Assembly (NCBI GenBank): GCA_001466705.2
Contig: LATX02000198.1
Coordinates: 186,001 to 250,000, forward strand
Reading direction: 5' to 3'
Source of the DNA: Moniliophthora roreri
Lineage: Eukaryota > Basidiomycota > Agaricomycetes > Agaricales > Marasmiaceae
Length of the DNA stretch: 64,000 bases
The position numbers were made by a program, and so were the translations under genes. The notes below the pieces were generated by a model that was not told where the DNA came from, ran no database searches, and saw only the letters and a list, made by a program, of their open reading frames with translations. This document shows, piece after piece, positions 48,214 to 59,343 of the stretch. Each line of letters begins with the position of its first letter. The stretch's first letter is position 1.

Positions 48214-49623
48214 ATGGCGGGCGGTCGACATCGTAGCACTGGAGGTCCCAACAAGGGCAATTTTGCTCGTCGTAGCGAAAATAACAGGATATATGCACAC
48301 CCTCTTCCCCTCATCTTTGAAAACCCACTCCCAAAACACGCCCGATCCATCTCCCATACCCTTGGACTTTCACTGACCCGAGTCATCAACCCTCACTGTG
48401 AAGGATACCTGGACATTGCAACCCGATCTGTCTGGGTGGTCAAATCCAGCGATTCCAGGCTCTTATGGGGGAAAGGGTTTTGGGGAAAGGGAGACCTATC
48501 CCGAAGTGAACCCAGCTGGCTTGCAAGGCGAATCAGAGATCGAAAGGCCGGTGCGAAGGGTGCATCCATTTCTTTCAGTCTTGCAACTGCATATCTCACT
48601 CTTACGTAGGCCTCACCTCCGAAGAATTTAGAGAGAAACGCCGTGTAGAGCGAAGACAATTCAAAATCGACCGTGCGCGGGCTATTGCAGCTGTAGCAGC
48701 CGAAGCCGAAGCTATCTTCGAAACAGAAGGTCGAGTGGTCGTTCCTGCACTATCTGGCCCCGAAATACCATCGGGTGCTACTTGGAAGCCTTCTGCAGAC
48801 TTTGACTCGACACAATTCCTTGCTGATCGTCCAATTCCACCAGTGGAAGACAACCTCATTGAAGATATTGAACATCTTCAGCTTACGCTGTACGAAGCAT
48901 TCTTTTTAACTTGGAATTTGGATTGTTTGAGTATCTTGGACCCAGATACAGTGAGATGGACTTTCTGTTCTACTGATGAACCTGTACTTAGTCAAGTTGA
49001 CTCAGGACGAAGCACTCAATCTACAACAAATCTGGACTACATTTCAGTTATGCTATCTAGCACCTCCGATACCTTATATCCCTCCTCTCTCGATCCAATT
49101 CGACAACCCTTTCCTCGTCCACTACGTCGCCTTCCACCACTACCGATCTTTAGGCTGGGTCGTGAAGAACGGTATCAAATTTTGTGTCGATTATCTCTTG
49201 TACAAGCGAGGTCCGGTGTTCACGCATGCAGAGTACGTTGCGCCGTTCTCTTTTTTACCATAATATTCACCAACACAATGCAAATAGATTTGCCGTCGTA
49301 ATCTGTCCAGTATACGAAGACCCAGAAGACCAAGAAACTTCCGTTACCAACCTTCAAAATGCGACTCCATTCGGATGGTCGTGGCTCAGCACGATGAATC
49401 GTGTTAATTCACAGGTCATGAAGGTAAATCATCTTCCCCTGTTACATTATTGGAAAGTTTTAAACGCCGCTCCTGCTTGTAGACCCTAATATTGTCGTAC
49501 GTTACAATCCCGGCCCGTTCGCGAGTCTCTCTAGAAGACTTGTCATCCCCAGCGTGCTTGGCCAAGTATTCAGTGAGAGAGGTGGTAGTGCGGAGATTCA
49601 TTCCGGCTCGTATGAGAGATTGA
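48214..49623 (+). CDS. SEN2: tRNA-splicing endonuclease catalytic subunit Sen2
   Basis: Cleaves the 5' splice site of intron-containing pre-tRNAs as part of the Sen2-Sen34-Sen54-Sen15 complex. Exons: 48214-48550, 48610-48950, 48997-49232, 49288-49423, 49483-49623; 1191 nt, 396 aa, about family length. The N-terminal block reads NRIYAHPLPLIFENP, then HCEGYLDIATRSVWV and KGDLSRSEPSWLARR. The C-terminal nuclease domain reads HHYRSLGWVVKNGIKFCVDY then LLYKRGPVFTHAEFAVVICP and VNSQVMKTLILSYV, which carry the expected catalytic Tyr, His and Lys. All introns are GT-AG, 46-59 nt. The 48951 intron uses the second of two nearby AGs (48996) to keep frame. Divergent from MET5. Confidence 0.93.
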
Positions 49624-50065
49624 GAGGACGTTCGTGATATGCAAATCTTCACTGTCAGTTCCCACTTTCTGTCACATGTCTCCATGACCTCGACAGCCGG
49701 CTACTCTACCAATCACTATAAATGGTCTTAATGTTATCTAGAATTGACTAAAGTATGATCTGTGTTTTTGTCTAATGTCGCCAGACATCGTCGAGGCGCG
49801 CACTACCAGTTTAGGCCTGTAACCAACCTGTTTGTGACGATTGCTTGCCGTTGTCACAGATGAAGCAGCTACAGGTCTACTGTATATCAGTCGACAGCGT
49901 CAATCAGAAAGTACGGTGATACCATGTTCCAATGTTATATCTTTGATCGTAAAGTAATGTGGGTGCACATTGAAAAAGATACGGAGTGCATGGGCATGGA
50001 GTACGGTCGAATAACATACGCAGCGGTGCATACAAAGGCATATGATATGAAGCGTAAATTTGTAT
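49624..50065. other. Convergent intergenic region, SEN2 and RPL2
   Basis: Holds the 3' UTRs of two converging genes. No ORF, RNA or repeat seen. Confidence 0.5.
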
Positions 50066-50936
50066 CTAAACCTCCTTGACCTTGACGGTACCACGAAGGA
50101 GACCAGTTCTCCTGGCAGCAATAAGACCGACTTTTTGACCAGGGACAGCGGAGCGAGCAATCGTGGATGCTTTTCCAATGTGCTGGTGGTTACCACCACC
50201 ATGAGGATGGTCGACAGGGTTCATAGCCACACCACGAGTACGAGGCCAGCTGCGCATAGGGTTAGCAAATTGATGCTAGAAAAGATCAATAGTACCCACT
50301 TGTATCTCTTGGCCTTGAACTTGTAGTACGCCCGACCAGCCTTGAGCAAAGGCTTATCAATCCTTCCACCACCAGCAACAATACCCACTGTTGCCCTAGC
50401 ACCTCCGCTAACGGTCTTCTTTGCACCGGAAGGCAAACGAATCCTCGTCTTGTTCTCATCCGGCGAGTGACCAATGACGGTTGCGTAGTTGCCGGATGTT
50501 CTAGCAAGGGCACCCCGGTCGCCAACCTTTTCCTCAACGTTGCAGACAATGGTACCTTCGGGGCACTGGGAAATGGGGAGAACGTTGCCAACGGTCAAGG
50601 CTGCTTTTTTGCCACAATAGACAAAGGCACCGGTGTGAAGGCCTTCGGTGGCGATGAAGGTTTCTTTACGCAGTTTGTAGCGGTAGGGGTCCCGGAATAC
50701 AACGCGAGCAAGGGGTGCACCACGACCGGCGTCGTGTATAATTTCCTTGACGATACCCCGGACGTAGCCGTTGCGTTCGGCGTAATCGAGAGCGCGAAGT
50801 TGGGCGGGTGCTTTGTTGTGGTGAGTGTGTGATTTGAACTGCACGAGCAACCTTTAGTTTTGCAGAGCAAATGCAAAAAGCTTGCGGAACCTACGATAGC
50901 GTGCGAGCGCCTTTGTGCCCTGATGACCCGACCCAT
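50066..50936 (-). CDS. RPL2: 60S ribosomal protein uL2 (L2/L8)
   Basis: Core large-subunit protein next to the peptidyl-transferase centre. Exons: 50936-50895, 50838-50300, 50249-50066; 765 nt, 254 aa, the family length. The joined N-terminus reads [20 protein letters not shown], followed by the [20 protein letters not shown] and [13 protein letters not shown] blocks. The C-terminal hallmark [20 protein letters not shown] and the [13 protein letters not shown] end are intact. Introns are GT-AG, of 56 and 50 nt. A further 5'-UTR intron (51107-50947) with GTGAGT and TTGCAG is likely, as in many fungal ribosomal genes. A partial second exon 1 at 51563-51604 is part of the assembly duplication, not a paralogue. 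Confidence 0.95.
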
Positions 50937-51224
50937 TGCTGTTTACCTGCAACGCAAGAAAAAGCGTTAGTCCTGCTCATCGTAACTACATCCAAAAACC
51001 AATCAATAAATCCATCTCATTCCATCTCATCCCATCATTGATTTCCATCTTGCATGTTCTCTATACGACCATAGAAACGATCCGAGGCATAGATTTGGGA
51101 TACTCACCGGAAGAGTATCTTGAGGATGTCGATGTTGAGCCTGGCTGTCGTGAAAGCGTTCACTTGTATTGTCCTCCTGCGTGGGAGAGTTGATTATGTA
51201 AGCCATGTGCACTTATGGAGTGCT
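50937..51224 (-). promoter_or_regulatory. RPL2 5' region with probable 5'-UTR intron
   Basis: On the - strand a donor (CCG/GTGAGT) at 51107 and acceptor (TTGCAG) at 50947 bracket 161 nt, leaving the short leader GTAAACAGCA before ATG 50936. The core promoter must lie just upstream, between the donor-side exon and the inserted TIR element starting at 51225. The + strand ORF 50936-51193 read here is probably meaningless. Confidence 0.6.
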
Positions 51225-51523
51225 CAGTGTGGCCACTTCTTAGTCAGCCATCAGCGCTTTTCCTGCGCCCTATCAACACCCTAATAAGGCAACACGACCC
51301 GCCCTGACACTTTTCTGAGTGATTCTGAGCTCAACCCTATGTTTTAAATGGTTCTATAATTAAATTTGAGTGTATAAAAAGCTAAACCTAACCCCAAACC
51401 CCAAACCCTAAACTGCGGGGCGTTCCCCCCCGCACCCCCCCTTAAAATATCCTCTAATCCCTAACCCTCTTGCGGGGCGTTCCCCCCCTGCACCCCCCCT
51501 CTAACCACAAACCCCTAACCTGN

Positions 51524-52190
51524 AGTTTTGCAGAGCAAATGCAAAAAGCTTGCGGAACCTACGATAGCGTGCGAGCGCCTTTGTGCCCTGATGACCCGAC
51601 CCATTGCTGTTTACCTGCAACGCAAGAAAAAGCGTTAGTCCTGCTCATCGTAACTACATCCAAAAACCAATCAATAAATCCATCTCATTCCATCTCATCC
51701 CATCATTGATTTCCATCTTGCATGTTCTCTATACGACCATAGAAACGATCCGAGGCATAGATTTGGGATACTCACCGGAAGAGTATCTTGAGGATGTCGA
51801 TGTTGAGCCTGGCTGTCGTGAAAGCGTTCACTTGTATTGTCCTCCTGCGTGGGAGAGTTGATTATGTAAGCCATGTGCACTTATGGAGTGCTCAGTGTGG
51901 CCACTTCTTAGTCAGCCATCAGCGCTTTTCCTGCGCCCTATCAACACCCTAATAAGGCAACACGACCTGCCCTGACACTTTTCTGAGTGATTCTGAGCTC
52001 AACCCTAAGTTTTAAATGGTTCTATAATTAAATTTGAGTGTATAAAAAGCTAAACCTAACCCCTAACCCCAAACCCTAAACTGCAGGGCGTTCCCCCCTG
52101 CACCCCCCCTTGAAATATCCTCTAATCCCTAACCCTCTTGCGGGGCGTTCCCCCCCTGCACCCCCCTCTAACCAACCACAAACCCCTAAC
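51524..52190. repeat. Redundant copy of 50856-51522 after n at 51523
   Basis: Offset 668, with a few differences in the C-rich tracts. It begins inside RPL2 intron 1 and reaches the telomere-like sequence, where only this copy continues. Likely an uncollapsed contig overlap caused by the C-rich repeats. Confidence 0.8.
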
Positions 52191-52243
52191 CTGAACCCCT
52201 AACGCCTAACCCTAACTGTCTCAGCCTAGGTTCAAGCCCTAAC

Positions 52244-52290
52244 CGCTCAAGGGTAAGTCCTTTGCAAGCGAAGGAACTTACCCTTGAGCG
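52244..52290. repeat. Perfect 47-nt hairpin
   Basis: CGCTCAAGGGTAAGT is followed after a short loop by its near-exact complement ACTTACCCTTGAGCG, and the inner bases also pair. Function unknown; part of the telomere-like element. Confidence 0.7.
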
Positions 52291-52385
52291 CACTACCTAT
52301 CTCTAACCCCGAACCCGAACCCCTAACCTAGCCCTGCTTCGCGCCGCAGACCGCTACACGGTCTTCAAAAAAAAAAAAAAAAAAC

Positions 52386-52463
52386 TGGCTCCTAAAAGGA
52401 TTGAACCGTGGCTATGACAAAGCTTCTCTACGCTTATAAGCATATCCACTATGCCATGATGCT
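52386..52463 (-). pseudogene. tRNA-like segment with A and B boxes
   Basis: On the - strand TGGCATAGTGG (52456-52446) matches the Pol III A box, and GGTTCAATCC (52407-52398) matches the B box with one base missing. The spacing is normal, and a run of 18 T follows at 52384-52367, a strong Pol III terminator. The acceptor and T stems do not pair, so this is a tRNA-derived relic or SINE head rather than a working tRNA. Confidence 0.45.
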
Positions 52464-52579
52464 GACAAGACGTAGAAGGTGTCCAGATCATACTCGCTTC
52501 CTGATCGGGCTGGCGGGAAGTGTCCACCAAAAAGGGAAAGCGGGCGCGGCTGATGGCTGACTAAGAAGTGGCCACACTG

Positions 52580-53570
52580 ACTACTCATCAGAGGGGAGCA
52601 ACCAGGGAACCGTCGACGCAGGGGAAGATGATGACACCTGTAGAGAAGATAGTCCTCCTAGTCCTCCGGCGCTTACCATTTTGTCTCTTTCCACCACCTT
52701 GACTTGCAACGCTGATGGCAAACATTTTCCTTGGTACCAGTGCAACCCGTACGCAAAGATGAGGCTCGTTGACTCCAAAGCATCGCATCACTATGCAACT
52801 TGTTCACCTCACTATGGTTTGCAGCGTGTTTCGGAAAATCCAAGGATAAGATCTATGTAGAACACTCAAGCTTTGATTTCGGAAGCTGCGAAAGACGACG
52901 GACTGTGGTATGTGGGGATTCTCTTATACTAGCCTCTTCTGTCAAATCGACTGACGGGAGACCCAGAGAACAGTTGCATAAACCGAGAGGATGTGTGCGA
53001 CCTCAGGAAGAAACATGGTATAGAACCCTTCGCAAAGGAACCTCATGAATTCCATACCTCAAGAAGAAGTGGGCCAGAATCATAAGCAAGGGATGGGCAC
53101 TTTGGATCCAGGGATGATGGAGCAGGTCTACACGGGTATGTTTCATTGAACGTTAAATATTTGGTCAAAATCGTCATTGACATCTCTGACTCTAAGCTAC
53201 AATCGCGTCTTCAAACAAAGCTTCCCCCGATTAGCTTCTTCTCGAAAATCGACCTGTACTTACTCTCCAGTTCGCGTACAACTCGCGCTTCGTGTTTACG
53301 ATCTGTATATCCTTCCAACTCCGAATCGCGAAGCAACACCGACATTCCCAAATTCCCCTATCTACCTCACCGGCACCAATGTGTACCTTGTTCGCCCCAA
53401 GCTCACAGAATGCCTTCACAGCCAGTTCATGTTCAAGGAAAAGATAGCGTCTATACTTGGACGCTCCAGGGGAATTGATGTCAGAAACTATAGTGAAAAC
53501 AGCAAAGACTACTCGTTCCCGTATGCATGCCCTTTACTACAACATAAAGCTTTCTAACACCGTTCTCTTC
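52580..53570. other. Unassigned region with coding-like fragments
   Basis: Several short open stretches exist. The best is + 53177-53557 (VRVQLALRVYDLYILPTPNR, NVYLVRPKLTECLHSQFMFK), possibly preceded by an exon ending near 53136 with a GTATGT donor. On the - strand, 52730-52670 ends in a plausible donor after GGGKRQN. I could not join them into one gene or recognise a family. Confidence 0.3.
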
Positions 53571-53612
53571 TCCGCTGTCGCCGTCGAATCATAACGATAA
53601 CTCGGAACATAC

Positions 53613-53909
53613 ATGCGACTCAACGGCCCGCAGATGATGTCCCAGAAACATGAATTATTCGAACCGGATGCACATTCGTATCAACCCTTTTGGTTCCTCG
53701 GCCTATCCGCGTCGTTTGGCCTCCTGTGCAGGCAGTGGCTTCAGGAGTGCCAGCGGGATCTTATGCACCTCTATGGGTTTGGATTTCGGCAATACATTTC
53801 TATCGACTCCTCGGAAGGAAATGTCGAAAGGCCAGACGTTCACCGAAGAATCAGGGATCTGATTCGAGTTGATTCGTCTAGCGTGAAGCTATGGCTTACT
53901 CTTCAGTGA
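53613..53909 (+). pseudogene. DUF6535 fragment
   Basis: One frame contains LFEPDAHSYQPFWFLGLSAS followed by FGLLCRQWLQECQRD. It aligns with QFEPDASSIRINCFWFFSLV and FGLLCKQWLREQQRD of the intact gene at 59.3-61.7 kb, with a short deletion between. Nothing upstream or downstream in frame continues the family, so this is a remnant. Confidence 0.6.
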
Positions 53910-54246
53910 GAATAAATCCATATGTTTTGCCATCTGTATTAGTACGAGTCTAAGTCTTCCTGAGCATGGTCCTTATATACCCCATTCATTCTCGCCCAGT
54001 TGACCAGCGGTGGGTTAGTCGTACAGTACACGAATCTAATGTGAATCTGTTTATTTTCGCCATCGTTAACATGTTCAATGTATAAGTACATACTAGCCCA
54101 GCTTCCCTAGGGAAAAGATTTCGAGACGCGCGTCTGTTTCCTTCACACCATCACCTCGCTTGGCAGCACATAATGATGGACAATTCACAAGCTGTCAAGT
54201 GTAAGTACCTTGAAGTTGAGGTTCTGCCGGTTATTTAGTGCCAGCG

Positions 54247-55560
54247 ATGTCGACTGTCGAGTAGGTACGCTAGTTCAACAAATCCTTGCCCACTTCCTCT
54301 TGACTCTTTCGCTCAGAATGGCGCATCGCCGATGTCGGCTGCACGAATACCACTACTACCTTTACAAGCTCAGCCTGTGCAGGAAGACGAGGTTCGAAGC
54401 CCTATGCAGTGTGCTTATTGGTTACATTTATAGCCTACGTTGCACCATGGAACAGCTTCATCGCCAGCCGAGGCTACAGGAAACGCCGAAGAAAAAACAG
54501 GACCTACGCTTTAACAGTCATGGGAGAAGTTACTATCGGCAGGTCGTGGAGTATGACGTTGAAATGGAAAAGGACATTGATACCCTACTGGTTTTCGTAC
54601 GTTTGCCTTTGACTATCACGATGGAGCCTTTCTGATGCTTGAATAGGCTGGTTCCTTCTCCGCTGTCGTCACCGCATTGGTTATCGAATCGTACCAATGG
54701 CTCTCAGAAGATCTCACAAACACCACAGTCGCGCTACTCACCCAAATTTCCATGCAACTCGACGCCTCGCAGACACGCTATCCGAATGCCTGCAATCTGA
54801 ACCAGAGGCATCGTCTATCCGCATCAACTGCTTCTGGTTCCTCAGCCTCATCTTCAGCCTTACATCTGCACTTTGTGGGCTTCTGCGGTGGCTTCGGTAG
54901 CAACAGCAAGACCCGCCGACCACAACTCCGGCAGAGGCGTTGGGGCTGCGCCAGATGCGCCGAGATAGCTTCGAGAAGTGGGGTGTGTCATCGTTCTTGC
55001 CGGTACTACCTATCTTACTCGAGGTGGCGTTGCTGCTATTCTTTGTCGGGGTTTTGGATATACATACTATGGAGCCGGCATCCCATTCCATTCGAGTTCT
55101 GCTTTGTCACAGGTTTGATCAGTGCAGGACTGTATTTTGTCCCTACATTCCTCCCGATATTGGCCCACTTCAAGTTGGTCCAGACTCGGCAGTTCTTCGA
55201 GCAGTCTTACCATTTCATATGTCCATTACAAGTTGGCTGTTTGCCGTCTCTCACTCAAGGCGCTCCGTGGACTCAAGAAAATTTCTCTCATCGATTCCTG
55301 TACCATGGAATGGTTTGGCAACTTATGGATCCCATATGGAACCCTGCTCTTGACTCCTCAGACCGGTCATCATTCGACCTCGGAATGATCACAGAGTTTA
55401 GCATTCCGTTGGATGTCTACTACTATCTCAGCGTCTATGAGCTGCGTGCATTCCAACGGGTATTCATTACACTCCAGGACAGTCCATCAATGCTTCCCCA
55501 CTTCAGAATGTCTTAGAAACGATGTCTTCTTTTGTGGTGATGTCAGCTGTACTTGGGAAC
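54247..55560 (+). pseudogene. DUF6535 gene, inactivated
   Basis: Nucleotide similarity to 59344-60660 is clear throughout. The first exon reads ATGTCGACTGTCGAG followed by TAG where the intact gene has CAG. The exon ending KDIDTLLVF has a GTACG donor at the same place, and its partner begins AGSFSAVVTALVIESYQWLS. After that the family frame shifts more than once (transmembrane parts appear in different frames at 54880-55160), and the copy ends near 55560. The 5' flank (54000-54150) also matches 59090-59230, so a whole gene was duplicated and then decayed. Confidence 0.75.
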
Positions 55561-55725
55561 CGAGGGTGCAGAGCCATCTAGATTTGTTCGGAGGTGGCTT
55601 TCCGAAGACAGGGTGTACTAGTATAACGTATTTGATTGACAGACACTGCTCAAATTTCCATCTATACACTTTGGTATCCTGATCAATAACCATTAGAGAC
55701 GTAGGTTGGCCTGTTGATATAAGGT

Positions 55726-57912
55726 TCAAACAATGCTGGTAAGCTTCTGAAGAAATGGTACCTCGCGGGTTAGCGTGAAGACATGATCCGATACACTGTG
55801 TAAACCAAATCCGGCCTCTGAGTACGCAAAATAATCTGAATACTACTTAGAGACTTGGAGGGAGGAACACACAGGAAAACAGAGAACTCACAGATCCATT
55901 TTCGCCGGAATATCTCGATATCTGCTTCTGACAAGGAAGGGTACTGAAGCTGCAGAGCGGGCCCGATGTGCGACTCGAAATTGCGTTCGAAGCGACAGCG
56001 CCATTCTCGAAGAGTGCGAGCGTAATCTGCAGGACGTTCAGCTACTCAGAAGCCATGCAAAACAGTACGTACGGGGTCCAATGTTCTCGAGTGACTCAAC
56101 GTTCAGGCCGGCCTGGGTGCAAGCTTTGACTAAAGTTGCTACCGAAGAGAGTTGGCCTCCACTAGATGAGACAAGTTGAGGGCAAACCCGATAGCAGATA
56201 AGAATTTTCTGCAAACTCACGGATAGATGTACTTTCGGACAAAATCTACTTCGCTACTCACGTCAGTGTGAAGTCAATAAACAAAGCAAAAAAAAAATGG
56301 CTTACTCACGTAGAATATATTTCCCAACGCGTATCTGGTACTGTCGACATGGTAAAGGCGTTGAAAGAGTTTTCTACCTTCATGGCCCATGACATTTGCT
56401 CGAACCAATCTTCCATGAATTCAATCCCCACTTGGCTTCCGTTAAGTGTCATGGCATCAGCAGGTGGTTGTAACGCACCGTGCTCCATTACGCCTATAGA
56501 GACCACAGCATCAAAGGCATGATGGAAGCTCTCGGGCATTTTGCGGTAGTCCATCAAGTGAACGGTTATGACATGCGAAAGCCCCGCTGCCCGGATGTTC
56601 TCCTCAAGTGCGAACTTCTGAACCTCTGAGATTGTAATTGCATCGACTTGAGCCCCATATTCCTTGGCAACCTTAAGACACGCTGTGAGAGGATTTCGCT
56701 TCAACCAGATGACTCTACTTACAAGTATGGCGAAGCTCCCCCATCCACATCTAGTTCCTTGTCAGTTGTGCACTATTGTCGTTGCGAGAACTTGGGATAC
56801 CCACCCTATTTCGAGAACCCGGCAACCCTCTGTTATTCTGGCTCTCCTAGCAAGGAGATGAAGTTTTGCGAGTTGGCCGCGTTCCAGATCATCAGGGGGG
56901 TAACTGCGCTCTTCACACTGATGCTTGCGCGGAGGTGCGATAAACCGTTCCTCCAGTAAATCTCCGACACATCCGCCAGATTCTTCGTCAAAAATAGCAC
57001 AGCTGTATCTGTGGGGACGATGTGAGTCTTTCAAGGAGTACAACACTGATCAACCGCCTCGTACGTCATATCCCAAGAGAGAAAGGCTGCAAAAATATCA
57101 TTCGAAAGATCATAGTGTGCCCTTGAACGATCTTAATCAGCCTACTGAGAAAAGATCGACCGAACTGGAGAGACCGACGAGATGTTACTCTTGCTTCCCA
57201 GAACTTTATTTGCCAGACGAGAATTCGATCTATTAGTAAGTGAGAATTAGTATAGTATGAGATAGGTTCCATCTTTCACGGACATATAACTCGTGAACCT
57301 GAAGAACGGAGATAGGAGCGTGCTAAGCTCCGAGATTTGTTTTCTGTTGAGAACAAAGATCTGTGGGTCGGGACAGTGTAACTGAATAGCCCCGTTGAGG
57401 ACGCAACAGTACGAACCTGGAAGATATCAGTCAGGGCGGAAGCCTCGATAAGTCCGAGCATGAAAGCATCTGCCAAAGGGTCAGGAGCGAGAAGATGATC
57501 AGAGTCGTGCAACCAACCTGCGAATCCAAAATCCGCATGAAGGCATAGGCGTGTCCAGACAGATTGATCCATGATCCTGACGGTAGCCTTCAATGGCTTA
57601 GAATATCCATCACTAGTGAGAATGTATGGTTTGCCAAAAGTCCATGTCTCGTCCCCACACACGACGTGCAGCTCTCCGCGTTCAATGTTGGCCAAAGCTT
57701 TCAGCACCGTACCGCGAGCTATCAAGAGAGTCAGAATGTTCAACACACCAGATGATGAGCCCGGAACCTAGTGATCGGACTGGTTGCCACCTGATGCTTG
57801 CCAAACAGTCCTGGGAAAGGTTGAGGGCTGATTCGAGCGTACTGAGGAGGAATCCACGATTAGCTTTGTCGATATTCACGGTTTTGATGTATGCGTTGGT
57901 CCAAGACGACAT
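55726..57912 (-). CDS. Cyclopropane-fatty-acyl-phospholipid synthase-like methyltransferase (12 exons, 525 aa)
   Basis: Family enzymes use S-adenosylmethionine to add a methylene or methyl group to unsaturated acyl chains in membrane phospholipids. Exons: 57912-57768, 57718-57417, 57360-57299, 57229-57189, 57131-57065, 57008-56805, 56750-56723, 56671-56310, 56253-56221, 56161-56073, 56026-55892, 55835-55726; 1578 nt. The joined protein has ARGTVLKALANIERGELHVV, HYDLSNDIFAAFLSWDMTYS, the SAM motif RVLEIGCGWGSFAIL, VHLMDYRKMPESFHHAFDAV, SEVDFVRKYIYPGGQLSS-like and HYARTLREWRCRFERNFESH segments, as in the family. Microexons of 28, 33 and 41 nt are forced by frame and motif. The Glu expected in the usual SIEMLEH-type block reads SIGVMEHG. 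Start ATG 57912 is uncertain; an upstream exon is possible. Confidence 0.85.
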
Positions 57913-58560
57913 GACTGAGAGTTCTGAGTTTTTCGTTCGTGTCGCCGCCGAATAAATAGTACGGTTCAAAAATAAACAAATAGTATCAGTACTTACCAAA
58001 AAAGCACCATGCGATTGATTCATCACTCTCTTCGGGGAATCTCTGCCGGCCAAAGCTTCTATCCGAACAGGCTGCGAGTTGGTAAACAGATGACTATTAA
58101 TAGCGGGAAAACCAGGAACCATATCAGCTCACAGGTACCATAGGGGAAATGCGCTTAGTCTTTCCGTCTTGGGTTAGGAAAAATAAGATATGGAGATTGA
58201 TCGGATGTATGTAGAGAAACCGCCAAACCCCCGTCAAACTCGCTGCGAGACGAATTTCCTGCTTTGCAGAGATCGGGTGATACCAAAGCACACGGCTTTT
58301 GCGAACAAGACGGACTTGCCGCAGTGGGCCATTAGGCCTAGTTGCATTCTGTTAGTCCGCATCACGAGTAGACAAATTATGTTCGCTACCAATGGACAGA
58401 TCAACACCACATTCCAGCACATTCCGCACCCGACCTTCTCGAACGGCTGAAACTGATTTCGGCTTGAATTGTGGCGACTCAATGGGTTGCAGAGATAGGA
58501 CATCTGCCCGCAGGTTCACATCTATACCTGTGTTCTCCGAAGAGCCCACAGCTCAATATA
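57913..58560. other. Upstream region of the CFA-like gene
   Basis: Short - strand frames at 58122-57913 and 58549-58352 could be 5' exons, but I found no family motif to join them. No other gene seen. Confidence 0.3.
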
Positions 58561-58574
58561 CGAATGCCGATATT

Positions 58575-59010
58575 CTCCACCCATTAAATCATTGATCCCG
58601 ACCATCTTCCTCGAGCAAAAGACGAACCAGGCATTCCGCAATCTGAACAAGAGGTGATTGACGACGGTCAAGGAAGTGGTGTTCTAGGATTGATGAAGCG
58701 AGGCGGGTAGGGCAATGAAGTTGGAAACCTTGGTGTCTACGAGCCTGTACATGGTCCCGTCTAAGCATCGATCCTGACCATCCTCAAGCAGACGACTGAG
58801 GTAGTGCTATGATTGGCTCTGGTCAAGGAGCTGTTCCAGGCTCGGCGGAACGAGGTGGGCAAAGTACTGATGAGGTTGGGGGAATTGATCCCGACGGGCA
58901 TGTATGATAGTCCAAGTGAGTTGATCTTTGTTCATCATGACATCTACTTTGGGCTTACTGTATCTGAGCAGGATTGTATGCCACAGTCGTGTAGTCTACA
59001 TGGATAGGTC
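58575..59010 (+). pseudogene. DUF6535 C-terminal fragment and 3' flank
   Basis: Matches the tail of the intact gene (61400-61760): GAGGTGATTGACGAC near 58648, then GGCGGG, then GGAGCTGTTCCAGGCTCGGC near 58828, followed by a similar 3' flank (GTGAGTT..TTTGTTCATC). Frames are broken, with in-frame TAG and TGA. It is the 3' end of a further copy whose body has been lost. Confidence 0.65.
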
Positions 59011-59343
59011 CTACGCCAACAGCCTCCTTGTCTTGATAAAAACCGACCGGGCGAGTTACATTGTTTGTATTACTATCGTCATCTTCGCCTAGCCCATTAG
59101 TGATAAGTTAGTCGTATAGTACATGAATCTCATGTAGATTTGTTTGAATGAAGAATTTTTGCCCTCGTTACCATGTTTAAGTAGTGTATAGGTGCTCACG
59201 AGCCCAGAAGAGAGACGCGCGCCTGGCAGTCTCTCCAGAGTCTCTCTACCAACTTGATCCAGGACCACAGCACACATGGAAGGCATTTCGCAGGCTGTCA
59301 GGTACAAGCGCCTTAGAGGACTGTGGACTACTTAGAATCAGCG

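Larger units (their letters stand above)
51893..52579. mobile_element. Small TIR element full of telomere-like sequence
   Basis: Bounded by inverted repeats of about 35 nt, CAGTGTGGCCACTTCTTAGT on the left and its complement ending ..GGCCACACTG on the right. The partner start also occurs at 51225 in the redundant copy. Inside are degenerate CCCTAA/CCCCTAA runs, GGGGCGTTCCCCCC palindromes, a perfect hairpin (52244-52290), an 18-nt A tract and a tRNA-like segment. CAGTG ends recall hAT, but no clean 8-bp duplication is visible (AGTGCT and ACTACT are only similar). No protein is encoded. It sits within 700 bp of the RPL2 start. Confidence 0.6.

Noticed and set aside
50936..51193. 85-aa + strand ORF upstream of RPL2
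   Set aside because: It overlaps the RPL2 5'-UTR intron and leader and has no family signature. Its second copy is only the assembly duplication.
51563..51604. Second RPL2 gene start
   Set aside because: It is exon 1 repeated in the redundant block after the n at 51523, with no exon 2 following.
52386..52463. Functional tRNA gene
   Set aside because: A and B boxes are present, but the acceptor and T stems do not pair and the B box lacks a base.
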